From an uncultured Lachnospiraceae bacterium (GTDB lineage Bacteria > Bacillota > Clostridia > Lachnospirales > Lachnospiraceae), in NCBI GenBank assembly GCA_937910785.1, contig CALDLG010000210.1:12389-76388 (forward strand): a DNA stretch of 64,000 bases. The letters are read 5' to 3'. Positions 26,170 through 35,168 of this stretch are shown here, piece by piece. How positions within the stretch are numbered: the first letter of the stretch is position 1; each line of letters begins with the position of its first letter. Under the pieces are notes generated by a model. The model did no database searches. It was not told where the DNA came from and saw only the letters and a list, made by a program, of their open reading frames with translations. The position numbers were made by a program, and so were the translations under genes.

Positions 26170-27396
26170 TTATGCTTTTTTGCGCAGAATATCATATTGC
26201 TCCGGCGTCTGTGACAGCTTCACATCGATAATCTGCTTAGAATGCGGACAGCTTTCCACTTCTTCGCCTTCCTCATTGTACATATGCAGCACTTCTACAG
26301 GCATATTAATGCCCGAAGGCTTCATGATCTCGATGTCATCTCCCACACAGAATTTATTCCGCTGCTCGATGCGTGCGCGGCCCGTCTCATCCACAGCCCC
26401 CACGATGCCGAGATAAACATACTCATTCACATATGTGCTGTTATCATAAATCTGCGCGTTTTCCGTTTCCTGTCTTCCGAAATAAAATCCTGTCGTAAAC
26501 TGACGATATGTGCACTTGGCAATTTCCGCACGGTACCAGTCCATATTTTCCCGGTATTTTTCTTCCGATTCCAGATAATCGTCGATCGCTTTTCGATAAG
26601 TGCGCGCAACCGCTGCCACATAAAGCGCGGTCTTCATCCTGCCTTCTATCTTGAAGCTGTCGATTCCCGCATCGATCATCTCAGGAATATGCCCGATCAT
26701 GCACAGATCTTTGGAATTAAAAATATAGGTTCCCCGCTCGTTCTCATAAACCGGAAAATACTCTCCGGGCCTTTTTTCCTCTACCACCGCATATTTCCAG
26801 CGGCAGGGATGTGTGCAGGCCCCCTGATTCGCATCTCTTCCCGTAAAATAACTGCTCAGAAGACAACGGCCCGAATAGGAAATGCACATCGCACCGTGAA
26901 TAAAGCTTTCGATCTCCATCTCTTCCGGAATATGCTCCCTGATTTCTTTAATTTCCTGTAGAGACAGCTCTCTTGCGGAAACCACTCTTTTGGCCCCCTG
27001 TTCATGCCAGAAGCGGTAAGTCAGGTAATTGGTATTATTCGCCTGTGTTGAAATATGAATATCGATTTCCGGACAAATCTCCTTCGCGAGCATAAACATT
27101 CCCGGATCTGCAATGATCAGCGCATCCGGTTTCATTTCCCTTAATTCCCTGAAATAGTCCGCCGCACCTTCCAGGTCACGATTATGAGCCAGAATATTAG
27201 CCGTCACATGCACGCGCACATGATGGGCATGGGCGAAAGCGATTCCCTCCCGCATTTCCTCTTTCGAGAAATTTTTTGCCTTCGCGCGCAGACCAAACGC
27301 CTCTCCGCCGATATATACCGCATCCGCACCGAAGATTACCGCCGTTTTCAACACTTCCAGGCTGCTCGCCGGAATCAGTAATTCTGGTTTTTTCAT
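26170..27396 (-). CDS. trhP: U32 peptidase-family protein (TrhP-like tRNA hydroxylation factor)
   Basis: This 408-residue U32 protein begins KKPELLIPASSLEVLKTAV and carries the conserved Cys-rich segment HGAMCISYSGRC..GACTHPCRWKY that binds an iron-sulfur cluster in TrhP proteins. Bacillus TrhP1/P2 hydroxylate U34 of tRNA as the first step of mo5U synthesis. Its start overlaps the trmR stop by four bases (ATGA), and TrmR does the next methylation step, so the pair supports this function. It does not look like a secreted collagenase. Confidence 0.88.
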   Translation of the reverse strand: MKKPELLIPASSLEVLKTAVIFGADAVYIGGEAFGLRAKAKNFSKEEMREGIAFAHAHHVRVHVTANILAHNRDLEGAADYFRELREMKPDALIIADPGMFMLAKEICPEIDIHISTQANNTNYLTYRFWHEQGAKRVVSARELSLQEIKEIREHIPEEMEIESFIHGAMCISYSGRCLLSSYFTGRDANQGACTHPCRWKYAVVEEKRPGEYFPVYENERGTYIFNSKDLCMIGHIPEMIDAGIDSFKIEGRMKTALYVAAVARTYRKAIDDYLESEEKYRENMDWYRAEIAKCTYRQFTTGFYFGRQETENAQIYDNSTYVNEYVYLGIVGAVDETGRARIEQRNKFCVGDDIEIMKPSGINMPVEVLHMYNEEGEEVESCPHSKQIIDVKLSQTPEQYDILRKKA

Positions 27397-28046
27397 CCTT
27401 CCGTCCCCTTTTTTACGCTTACCGTTGCCCCATCCCCAAGCGGCAGAATCGCCGTCTCCAGCTGCGGATGATGCTTTAATTCATACAGATAATCCCGCAT
27501 ACGGGTATGTATCGTACGATTCCTTCTTGTCACCGCATAGCGGGACTCAATGATATCTCCGCCCTGTAATACATTATCGGACAGTAGAATCCCGCCTTCC
27601 GGCATCAGACGCAGAATATCCGGCAGGAAATGGATATACTGTCCCTTCGCAGCATCCATGAAAATAAAATCATAAGGACCTTCCAGCTTTTTCAGCCAAT
27701 CCACCGCATCACCTTCCAAAAGCGTAATGTCTTTTTCCTTTCCGGCCCTTCTGAAATTCTCCCTCGCAACGGGAATTCGCTTTTCGTATTTCTCAATCGT
27801 CGTTATTTTGCATCCCTGCGGAGCGTACTCACTCATCAATAACGCAGAAAAACCAATGGCACAGCCGACTTCCAGAACAGATAAGGGCTTTTTTACCGCA
27901 AGCAGCAGTTTGATAAAGCTCTGCATTTCCGTCCGAATGATCGGCACATTGGTTTTCTTCGCTTCCTTTTCTATCTCATCCAAAAAGGGGGTATTGCCCG
28001 GATCAAGGGAATTGATAAACGCCGTTGTACGTTCATCACCTGTCAT
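27393..28046 (-). CDS. trmR: tRNA 5-hydroxyuridine methyltransferase TrmR
   Basis: This 217-residue class I SAM methyltransferase of the O-methyltransferase 3 family shows VLEVGCAIGFSALLM (SAM loop), TTIEKYEKRIPVA, and the metal-site segments FIFMDAAKGQY and LSDNVLQGG. In Bacillus, YrrM/TrmR makes mo5U34 from ho5U34. The neighbours (MltG-like gene above, U32 gene below) match the yrrLMNO order. It overlaps both neighbours by four bases. Confidence 0.9.
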   Translation of the reverse strand: MTGDERTTAFINSLDPGNTPFLDEIEKEAKKTNVPIIRTEMQSFIKLLLAVKKPLSVLEVGCAIGFSALLMSEYAPQGCKITTIEKYEKRIPVARENFRRAGKEKDITLLEGDAVDWLKKLEGPYDFIFMDAAKGQYIHFLPDILRLMPEGGILLSDNVLQGGDIIESRYAVTRRNRTIHTRMRDYLYELKHHPQLETAILPLGDGATVSVKKGTEG

Positions 28047-28561
28047 TGTTCTGTCTCACCGCCTTCATCCGCTTCTCCGTCGCCTTCTGTTGCACCATCT
28101 TCTCCCGCTTCTCCGGAATTTTCTTCTTCGGCCCCTTCTTTATCCGCATTTTCTCCGGATTCGGCCGCCTTATCTTTGCCGTCCTCTTCCGCGCCTTCCG
28201 GCTCCGCTGCCATGATCGCCAGCATTTCATCGCTCTTCATGGAAGTATTGAGATCATAAATACCAGGATTAATCTTTCCATGATTTTCCGATAAAAGCTC
28301 CTGTACAAAAAACAGATTCGCATCCCTGATCAATCCTTTATCCACCAGATTCTTTCCGATATCCATCACGGAATCATCCGGTTCCACATAGATACTGATC
28401 GTCCTCCCCTCACCGATTGTCATCGGCTCTTCCGCAAAAACCCGATAACCGAAATCATATGCCCTGATCGCCGCGTCATAAACGAAAGAAACGAGAAAAA
28501 AGACCGCTACAATTTTAATAATCGTTTCAATAATGGAACCCACTACCTGTTTAATATCCAT
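28043..28561 (-). CDS. MltG/YceG-like membrane protein lacking the catalytic domain
   Basis: This 172-residue protein has an N-terminal transmembrane helix (VVGSIIETIIKIVAVFFLVS region) and then the LysM-like domain of endolytic transglycosylases (ISIYVEPDDSVMDIGKNLVD, INPGIYDLNTSM). It ends in an acidic Glu/Gly/Ala tail (about residues 118-172). The catalytic Glu-containing domain of full MltG is absent, so it cannot cut glycan strands by itself. It occupies the place of yrrL (mltG) before trmR. The start at 28561 follows GGAGG. Confidence 0.85.
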   Translation of the reverse strand: MDIKQVVGSIIETIIKIVAVFFLVSFVYDAAIRAYDFGYRVFAEEPMTIGEGRTISIYVEPDDSVMDIGKNLVDKGLIRDANLFFVQELLSENHGKINPGIYDLNTSMKSDEMLAIMAAEPEGAEEDGKDKAAESGENADKEGAEEENSGEAGEDGATEGDGEADEGGETEQ

Positions 28562-28597
28562 TCCAAAACCTCCACCCCGCATATTGTTTCAGGGTTT

Positions 28598-28930
28598 TTA
28601 TTCAAAATCCAGCTCCGCTGTGATTTTTACGTTGATTTCCTGCATCATACGGCAGAAAGCCAGTTCCGCTCTCAGGAAATCATCCACGAGCGGATTGGCG
28701 CGAAATTCCTCATATTCCCGCTCAAAAGCATCCAGCCGGTCCAGAAGCTCGTCTGCCGGTGTTTCGGTCTGGAGTTCAAAATTCCGCTTCCGGAATTCAC
28801 TTACCATTGCGAAAAGTTCCGGCTCTTTCTTCAACTTCCTCTTCTGAAAATCATATTCCCTGTATATACCCGATTCTCTGATTTCTTCTATGAAACTGTC
28901 AGTCGCCTTTTTCACGATGCTGTCTAACAT
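28598..28930 (-). CDS. YlbF-family regulator
   Basis: This 110-residue all-helical protein is related to YlbF/YmcA (Com_YlbF): FIEEIRESGIYREYDFQKRK, then LFAMVSEFRKRNFELQT and FLRAELAFCRMMQEIN. In Bacillus, YlbF and partners form an Fe-S complex that guides RNase Y maturation cuts and affects sporulation and competence. Here it is downstream of the RNase J gene, consistent with an RNA-decay context. Confidence 0.88.
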   Translation of the reverse strand: MLDSIVKKATDSFIEEIRESGIYREYDFQKRKLKKEPELFAMVSEFRKRNFELQTETPADELLDRLDAFEREYEEFRANPLVDDFLRAELAFCRMMQEINVKITAELDFE

Positions 28931-29007
28931 GCATTTCTCTCTCCTTTTAACCGCTTTGATGCCCGCATCTTAACGCTGATAACCAGAAAGATCTCTGATT
29001 CTTTCAT

Positions 29008-30696
29008 CTATACTTCCATAATAATCGGAAGTATCATCGGCCGCCGTTTCGTCTTTTTCCATACATATTCACTCAGAACATCCTTAATCGTGGATTTGAG
29101 TTTTCCCCAGTCGGTCTGTCCCTTGTCCAGACATCCCATAACCGCACCGTCCACAAGAAGTCTTGCCTCTTCCAGAAGTTCATCCGATTCCCGGACATAT
29201 ACGAATCCACGGGATACAATATCTGGTCCCGATACGAGCTGGCTGCTGTAAGAATCGAGCGCGAGCACTACGATCAGAATACCGTCTTCCGCCAGATGCT
29301 GCCTGTCCCTCAAAACCACATTCCCGACATCTCCCACGCCGAGTCCATCGACCAGAATCGCCCCTACCGGCACTTTTCCGGTCACCTCCGCTTTCTCTTC
29401 ACGAAGCTCCAGAACATCTCCCGAATGCAGTATAAAAATGTTTTCCTTATCAATGCCAAGCTCTTTCGCAATCTTGGCCTGGGCCTTTAAATGCTTGTAT
29501 TCGCCATGCACGGGCACCGCATATCTGGGATGCAGCAACGTATATAAAAGCTTGATCTCTTCCTGACAGGCATGTCCCGAAACATGCACGTCCTGAAAGA
29601 TAACATCCGCTCCCTTCATTAGAAGTTCATTGATCACGTTCGTGACCGCTTTTTCATTTCCGGGAATCGGATTGGATGAAAAGATCACCGTATCCCCCGG
29701 CACGATGGAAATCTTCTTGTGAATGCTGCCTGCCATACGGCTTAAAGCCGCCATGCTCTCACCCTGGCTTCCCGTCGTGATAATGACCGTCTTTTCATTC
29801 GGATAGTTCTTCAGCTGTTCAATATCAATCAGCGTCTGATCCGGAATATTCAGATAGCCTAACGTCGAAGCCGTTTCAATGATATTGACCATACTGCGGC
29901 CTTCGACAACCACCTTGCGGCCGAATTTATAGGCAGAATTAATAATCTGCTGCACTCTGTCCACATTGGATGCAAAAGTCGCGATAATAATTCTGGTATC
30001 GCTGTGTTCCGAAAAAAGCGTATCAAATGTCTTTCCCACTGTTTTTTCAGATGGCGTAAACCCGGGCCTTTCCGCATTCGTGCTGTCACACATTAACGCA
30101 AGCACGCCCTTTTTGCCAAGTTCTGCGAAACGCTGTAAATCAATGGCATCCCCGAATACCGGTGTATAATCCACCTTAAAATCGCCTGTATGAACGACAA
30201 TGCCTGCCGGAGAATAAATTGCCAGCGCCGCCGCATCCACGATGCTGTGATTCGTCTTAATAAATTCGATTCGAAATTGTCCCAGATTAATCGACTGCCC
30301 GAATTTTACGACCTTGCGCTTCGTTGTGTTCATCAGGTCATGTTCTTTCAGCTTGTTTTCAATGATGCCCATTGTCAGCTTCGTCGCATAAACCGGTACA
30401 TTGATTTCCTTCAGAATATAAGGCAGCGCGCCAATGTGATCCTCATGCCCGTGCGTAATCATAAATCCTTTAACTTTTTCAATATTTTCCTTCAGATAAG
30501 TAACATCCGGAATTACCAGATCAATTCCGAGCATCTCATCCTCCGGAAAAGACAGACCGCAATCAACCACAATAATACTGTCTTCATATTCAAAGGCAGT
30601 AATATTCAGCCCGATCTGCTCCAGACCGCCCAAAGGAATTACCTTCAGTCCGGACGCCGTTCCCTGTTCATTTTTTTTCAAAAAATTTTCCTCCAC
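29008..30696 (-). CDS. rnj: Ribonuclease J
   Basis: This 562-residue metallo-beta-lactamase/beta-CASP nuclease has the zinc motif THGHEDHIG, HTGDFKVDY, and beta-CASP motifs including TTGSQGESMAALSRM and HVSGHACQEE. RNase J performs 5'-3' exonuclease and endonuclease steps in mRNA turnover and rRNA maturation. The start codon is GTG at 30696, preceded by AGGA; no ATG fits. A single copy is visible in the window. Confidence 0.95.
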   Translation of the reverse strand: MEENFLKKNEQGTASGLKVIPLGGLEQIGLNITAFEYEDSIIVVDCGLSFPEDEMLGIDLVIPDVTYLKENIEKVKGFMITHGHEDHIGALPYILKEINVPVYATKLTMGIIENKLKEHDLMNTTKRKVVKFGQSINLGQFRIEFIKTNHSIVDAAALAIYSPAGIVVHTGDFKVDYTPVFGDAIDLQRFAELGKKGVLALMCDSTNAERPGFTPSEKTVGKTFDTLFSEHSDTRIIIATFASNVDRVQQIINSAYKFGRKVVVEGRSMVNIIETASTLGYLNIPDQTLIDIEQLKNYPNEKTVIITTGSQGESMAALSRMAGSIHKKISIVPGDTVIFSSNPIPGNEKAVTNVINELLMKGADVIFQDVHVSGHACQEEIKLLYTLLHPRYAVPVHGEYKHLKAQAKIAKELGIDKENIFILHSGDVLELREEKAEVTGKVPVGAILVDGLGVGDVGNVVLRDRQHLAEDGILIVVLALDSYSSQLVSGPDIVSRGFVYVRESDELLEEARLLVDGAVMGCLDKGQTDWGKLKSTIKDVLSEYVWKKTKRRPMILPIIMEV

Positions 30697-30893
30697 TTTT
30701 CCTGCATGCCATGATAGCGCTCCATCGACTGATCGACCATTCCTCAGAAGCTCCGGTATTACATTTCTTTCATATCTCCGCTCTGTTTCCGGCTTTCATT
30801 GCCTCTCCGATTCGGAAAAACAGTCCGATGCAGCCCTATATGTACCTGCATTTCTTCAATTTTTAATTGCTTTTTTAAACTTTCCGTACGCCT

Positions 30894-31160
30894 TCAGGAC
30901 AGTTCGACATCCTCCAGCATATTTTCAAATACAGCCGAAACTGCATCAAGTTCCTCATCTTCCGTCACGATCTCGTAGACAGCCTCTTCCTCACCCTGCC
31001 GCGATATATCCCGCAAAATCAGAGCCTCTCCGTCATCCTCTTCCGTATCGGTCACCAGAATATAATCAATCCCGCCTATTCTCGTCTGTTCCAGAACATA
31101 GAATGCTACCGGTTCCTCCCCCTCTGCTCTGAAAATGATCTTCTCCATCTTAATATCCAT
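30894..31160 (-). CDS. DUF1292 protein (YrzB-like)
   Basis: This 88-residue acidic protein (MEKIIFRAEGEEPVAFYVLE, GGIDYILVTDTEEDDGEALI) is typical of DUF1292, whose members follow ruvX and ireB in many Firmicutes. The function is unknown. The start at 31160 is uncertain: the next Met (31148) has AAAGG at a longer distance. The order ireB-ruvX-DUF1292 is conserved. Confidence 0.88.
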   Translation of the reverse strand: MDIKMEKIIFRAEGEEPVAFYVLEQTRIGGIDYILVTDTEEDDGEALILRDISRQGEEEAVYEIVTEDEELDAVSAVFENMLEDVELS

Positions 31161-31222
31161 GCCTTTCTCTCAACCCGCGATACTTGCTGCCAAAACCCCG
31201 AAAGCACAGGCCCAAATTCTCT

Positions 31223-31651
31223 TCACACACTGTTTCCACGTCGGTCCAGATATCCCTGCAGAATAAAGACCGCGGCAATCTTGTCCACATATTCCTTCCG
31301 GTTTTCTCTTCTGATACCGGCTTCCATCATCGCCCTGTCCGCAGCTGCCGTCGTCAGCCTTTCATCCCACATCGTGACAGGAAGTCCGGTCCTGCGCTCC
31401 AGTTTCTCCTTAAATTCCAGAGAAAGCTGCGCACGCTCTCCGATCGTATCGTTCATATTCTTGGGAAAACCCAGAACAATTTCCGCCACCTCATATTGAA
31501 CAATCAGTTCCTCAATCCTTGCCAGCGTCTTCCGTAACTTATTTTCTTCTTTTCTTCTGATGATCTCAAGCCCCTGCGCAGTGATCAAAAGGGGATCGCT
31601 GAGCGCCACTCCAACCGTCTTGGACCCGAAGTCCAGTCCCATAATCCTCAT
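31223..31651 (-). CDS. ruvX: RuvX/YqgF Holliday junction resolvase-like nuclease
   Basis: This 142-residue RNase H-fold protein has [36 protein letters not shown] and [14 protein letters not shown]. These supply the acidic active-site residues of the family. It has been linked to pre-16S rRNA processing and to Holliday junction resolution. AAGGAA precedes ATG. Confidence 0.94.
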   Translation of the reverse strand: MRIMGLDFGSKTVGVALSDPLLITAQGLEIIRRKEENKLRKTLARIEELIVQYEVAEIVLGFPKNMNDTIGERAQLSLEFKEKLERRTGLPVTMWDERLTTAAADRAMMEAGIRRENRKEYVDKIAAVFILQGYLDRRGNSV

Positions 31652-31689
31652 AACCGTTCCTTACACTTCCCCCGTCAGGAGGCTTTCAC

Positions 31690-31953
31690 CTATTTGTTCA
31701 AAGACTTTCTGATATATTCTTTCAGCATTTCTTCCACAAGCTCGTCCCGTTCCACCTTCATAATCAGGCTCCGCGCATTTTTATGACTCGTAATATAAGT
31801 AGGGTCTCCTGACATAATATATCCTACAATCTGATTTACCGGATTGTATCCCTTCTCCGTCAATGCTTCATAAACCGTTGCAAGGACAAGCTTTACACCT
31901 GTTTCCGGCTCCGTCTCCACTCTGAAATATTGTGTATTTTCCATATCCTGCAT
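31690..31953 (-). CDS. ireB: IreB-family regulatory phosphoprotein
   Basis: This 87-residue protein (former DUF965/YrzL) contains the conserved [20 protein letters not shown] and [15 protein letters not shown]. In Enterococcus, IreB is a substrate of the PASTA kinase IreK and affects cephalosporin tolerance. An internal Met (31944) is an alternative start. It lies upstream of ruvX as in other Firmicutes. Confidence 0.93.
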   Translation of the reverse strand: MQDMENTQYFRVETEPETGVKLVLATVYEALTEKGYNPVNQIVGYIMSGDPTYITSHKNARSLIMKVERDELVEEMLKEYIRKSLNK

Positions 31954-32056
31954 CTTGGTAATGCCGCCCCCTTCTTACGCTTTTGTCCGATTCCTTCTGT
32001 TTATCATACTCTATCTGCGGATAAAATTCAATCGTTCCTTCACATTCCGGCTAATC

Positions 32057-33457
32057 TTAATGAATCCTTAATGAATTTCCACTCATTTTAATCCCCATAT
32101 CGGGGCAGCCTGCCGCGGCCTGATCCTTCACAAGTATCATATCATCCAGAAACTCCTCTGTCAGCGTTTCCTCCAGAATCCGGTTCTTCAGATCCTCCCG
32201 CACTCTTTTCCCTACCCGGATATATCGTTTCGTATGGCCGATCTGATAAACTTCTCCATGCAGCGTTTTCGCTTCTTCATACAATATCTCCGCCCTTTCA
32301 CCGACGAAATCCCGTCGAAATTCTTCCGACATACGCCGCTCAAGCTGCATCAGTCTGCTGCTCCTTTCATTCCTGATCTGATCCGGAACCTGATCCTCCA
32401 TTGCAGCCGCTCTTGTTCCCTGTCTTCTGGAATATTTGAAAATATGCATTTCAAAAAAATGTACTCTTTCAAGAAAGGACTCCGTAAGAGCAAATTCCTC
32501 TTCCGTCTCGCCGGGAAATCCGACAATAACATCCGTCGTAATTGCAGGACGGTCAAAATACTTCCGCAGAATTTCCACTTTTTTCAAGTATTCCCCCGTC
32601 GTGTAGCGTCTATTCATCCGGCGCAGCGTCTCGTCACATCCGCTCTGCAGGGAAAGATGAAAATGCGGGCATACCCTGCCCAGTCCGGAAAGTCTCCCGG
32701 CAAATTCTTCCGTAATAATTCCCGGTTCCAGAGATCCGAGTCTGATCCGCTTCAGCCCTTTTATCTCATGCAGCTTCTCCAACAGACTGATCAGCTCCGC
32801 ACTGCCCCGGTCAATCCCATAGGAGCTTATATGGATTCCTGTAAGCACAATTTCCTGATATCCGCTCTCCACAAGTCCCGCCGTTTCCTTCAGTATGTCC
32901 TCCTCCCGGCGGCTCCGCACTCTTCCCCTTGCATAAGGAATAATGCAATAGGAACAGAACTGGTTGCAGCCATCCTGTATTTTCACATAAGCCCGCGTAT
33001 GTCCGCCCGTTCCATGAAGCTTCATCTCTTCATATTCTTTCGTATGATTGATATCAATGACCGTCCTGTTTTGCAGAGTCTTGTCTTTTCCCGGAAGCAT
33101 TCCCTGTTTCCGCGCTGCCAGATATTCTTCGAGAATCTCTGCGATATCCTTCTTCCGGTTGTTGCCGATGATAAGATCGACCGACGCATCCTGAACAATT
33201 TTTTCCTCCCCGGTCTGCACATAGCATCCCGCCGCCACAACAACCGCAGACGGATTTTTCTTCTTTGCGCGGTGAAGCATCTGCCGGCTTTTCTGATCCG
33301 CAATATTGGTCACGGTACAGGTATTGATAATATAAATATCGGCCTTCTCATCAAATGGTACAATTTTATATCCCTTTTCCTGTAAGATTTGTTGCATAAC
33401 ATCCATTTCATATCCATTGACTTTACAGCCAAGATTATGCAGCGCTATACTTTCCAT
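32057..33457 (-). CDS. mtaB: tRNA t6A37 methylthiotransferase MtaB
   Basis: This 466-residue radical-SAM methylthiotransferase carries an N-terminal UPF0004 domain with cysteines in NLGCKVNGYE, INTCTVTN and AAGCYVQ, the radical-SAM CNQFCSYC cluster motif near residue 160, and a C-terminal TRAM domain. It makes ms2t6A37 in tRNAs decoding ANN. The start at 33457 has GGGAG six bases upstream; the longer frame to 33490 lacks a site. Confidence 0.94.
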   Translation of the reverse strand: MESIALHNLGCKVNGYEMDVMQQILQEKGYKIVPFDEKADIYIINTCTVTNIADQKSRQMLHRAKKKNPSAVVVAAGCYVQTGEEKIVQDASVDLIIGNNRKKDIAEILEEYLAARKQGMLPGKDKTLQNRTVIDINHTKEYEEMKLHGTGGHTRAYVKIQDGCNQFCSYCIIPYARGRVRSRREEDILKETAGLVESGYQEIVLTGIHISSYGIDRGSAELISLLEKLHEIKGLKRIRLGSLEPGIITEEFAGRLSGLGRVCPHFHLSLQSGCDETLRRMNRRYTTGEYLKKVEILRKYFDRPAITTDVIVGFPGETEEEFALTESFLERVHFFEMHIFKYSRRQGTRAAAMEDQVPDQIRNERSSRLMQLERRMSEEFRRDFVGERAEILYEEAKTLHGEVYQIGHTKRYIRVGKRVREDLKNRILEETLTEEFLDDMILVKDQAAAGCPDMGIKMSGNSLRIH

Positions 33458-33489
33458 AATAACTCCCGTATTTTTGTGTTGTTTTGACA

Positions 33490-33518
33490 TTGACTTTTGG
33501 TGTCCCAGCCTTTAGTAT
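33490..33518 (+). promoter_or_regulatory. Promoter of the HPr-like gene
   Basis: TTGACT (33490-33495), a 17-bp spacer and TAGTAT (33513-33518) lie 40 bp before the start codon. Confidence 0.7.
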
Positions 33519-33556
33519 TATAGCTAATAGCAAGCAAATAAAGGAGGTAATTCTTA

Positions 33557-33790
33557 ATGAAAACCGTTCAGATTTCTTTAAATTCAATTGATAAGGTCAA
33601 ATCCTTCGTAACAGATATTACAAAATTTGATTATGATTTTGATCTGGTATCAGGAAGATATGTCATTGATGCAAAATCTATCATGGGTATTTTCAGCCTT
33701 GACCTGTCCAAGCCGATCGACCTGAATATTCATACGGAAGACGGCGCCGACGAGATCATGGAAGCGCTAAAACCCTACCTTATGTCATAA
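33557..33790 (+). CDS. HPr-family protein without the catalytic histidine
   Basis: This 77-residue protein is annotated in relatives as HPr-like. The KSIMGIFSLDLSKPI segment matches the Ser-46 region of HPr, but the N-terminal His-15 motif is replaced (INSIDKVKSFVTDI-like helix). It therefore cannot carry PTS phosphate on His and may be a regulator or Crh-like partner. AAGGAGG precedes ATG. It is a monocistronic unit with its own promoter and terminator, between two leftward operons. Confidence 0.82.
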   Translation: MKTVQISLNSIDKVKSFVTDITKFDYDFDLVSGRYVIDAKSIMGIFSLDLSKPIDLNIHTEDGADEIMEALKPYLMS

Positions 33791-33809
33791 GCACATCAGG
33801 TACATATCA

Positions 33810-33855
33810 ATGATATTACAGGATGACCGCTCATCCTGTGGTATCATTTTTTTTT
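33810..33855 (+). terminator. Strong terminator after the HPr-like gene
   Basis: The extended stem ATGATA..ACAGGATGA, loop CCGC, TCATCCTGT..TATCAT is followed by eight T (33848-33855). It also separates the convergent thiI gene. Confidence 0.9.
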
Positions 33856-33857
33856 CG

Positions 33858-35036
33858 CTATTGGACTATAATCAGCTCATCGGTATCTAACGCGGTCTGC
33901 ACAAGCTCATCCATTTTCTCCGACAGGTTCTGTTCATGTCTTTTGATAATTTTCAGATTCGGCTTTGTAACCGGATGTTTTGCCACAAATATCGTACAGC
34001 AGTCCTCGTACGGCAGAATCGACGTTTCATAAGTATCGATCTTTTCCGAAATATCCACAATCTCCATTTTATCAAAACCGATCAGCGGCCTGTAGACAGG
34101 AAGCTCACATACCTCATTCGTTACAAGCAGGCTGCTCATCGTCTGTGAAGCCACCTGACCGATGCTCTCTCCGGTAATCAGTCCGAGGCAGCCGCTTTCC
34201 TTTGCAATCCGTTCGGCGATCCGCATCATATACCGGCGCATGATAATCGTCAGTTCATCGTGCGGGCATTTATCGTAGATGTACATCTGAATATCGGTAA
34301 AATTAATGACATGCAGGTAAATTGGTCCCGTATACTGAGACACCTTCCGCGCAAGATCCACGACCTTCTCTTTTGCGCGCTCGCTCGTATACGGCGGTGC
34401 ATGAAAATATACCGCATCGATCTTCACGCCGCGCTTCGCGATCATGTAACCCGCTACCGGTGAATCAATACCGCCTGACAGCAGAAGCATTGCCTTACCG
34501 CCCGTGCCGACCGGCATGCCTCCCGGACCGGGAATGATCTTTGAATAAATATAAATCCGATCCCGGATCTCGATGTGCAGCATGATGTCCGGCTTATGCA
34601 CATCCACTCTCATCTCCGGATATGCATCCAGAATGATGCCACCCATCTCCATATTGATTTCCATCGAATCGAGCGGATAATTCTTCCGCGCCCTTCTGGC
34701 CGCTACCTTAAAGGTTTTATGCTTGTCCGGATAAACCTCATCCAGATATTTCACAACCCGCTCTCCCAGTTTTTCAAAGCCTTCATCCGCTACGGTGACA
34801 ACCGGACAGATTCCGGAAATACCGAATACCTTCCGCAAAGCCTCAACGGCGTCTTCGAAATCGAACTCCGATACGGCATCCGCATAGATTCTTCCATCGG
34901 TCTTACGCACCTGGAAATCTCCGTCGATTTTCTTCAGGGCATGCCGAATCTGCTTTACGAGCGCATCCTCGAAAAGATACCGGTTCTTTCCCTTTACCCC
35001 GATTTCCGCATATTTGATTAAAAAAGATGTAAACAT
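33858..35036 (-). CDS. thiI: tRNA 4-thiouridine synthase ThiI
   Basis: This 392-residue protein has an N-terminal ferredoxin-like and THUMP region (about 1-165) and a PP-loop ATPase with SGGIDSPVAGYMIAKRG. It ends without a rhodanese domain, as in Firmicute ThiI that receive sulfur from a dedicated cysteine desulfurase. That partner is the adjacent upstream gene. The start at 35036 has GGGAG six bases upstream. Confidence 0.95.
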   Translation of the reverse strand: MFTSFLIKYAEIGVKGKNRYLFEDALVKQIRHALKKIDGDFQVRKTDGRIYADAVSEFDFEDAVEALRKVFGISGICPVVTVADEGFEKLGERVVKYLDEVYPDKHKTFKVAARRARKNYPLDSMEINMEMGGIILDAYPEMRVDVHKPDIMLHIEIRDRIYIYSKIIPGPGGMPVGTGGKAMLLLSGGIDSPVAGYMIAKRGVKIDAVYFHAPPYTSERAKEKVVDLARKVSQYTGPIYLHVINFTDIQMYIYDKCPHDELTIIMRRYMMRIAERIAKESGCLGLITGESIGQVASQTMSSLLVTNEVCELPVYRPLIGFDKMEIVDISEKIDTYETSILPYEDCCTIFVAKHPVTKPNLKIIKRHEQNLSEKMDELVQTALDTDELIIVQ

Positions 35037-35050
35037 AATAACTCCCATCC

Positions 35051-35147
35051 GTCTGCTTCGGCAGACACTTTCTTACGGCGCCCGATCATTCGGAACAGTC
35101 TTTTTGGACCGGCGAAAGCTCCCGGCATCGCATCTTATGATGCGATG
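35051..35147 (-). other. Two small hairpins between the cysteine desulfurase gene and thiI
   Basis: GTCTGC-TTCG-GCAGAC (35051-35066) and CATCGCATC-TTAT-GATGCGATG (35126-35147) are perfect stem-loops in the 132-bp gap. Neither has a T-run; mRNA processing or stability is a possible role. Confidence 0.55.
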
Positions 35148-35168
35148 TCTTTGGAACCTCGTTTCGTT

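Noticed and set aside
32234..33385. 383-codon plus-strand open frame opposite mtaB
   Set aside because: MtaB is complete with all catalytic motifs; the opposite frame has shadow composition and no ribosome site.
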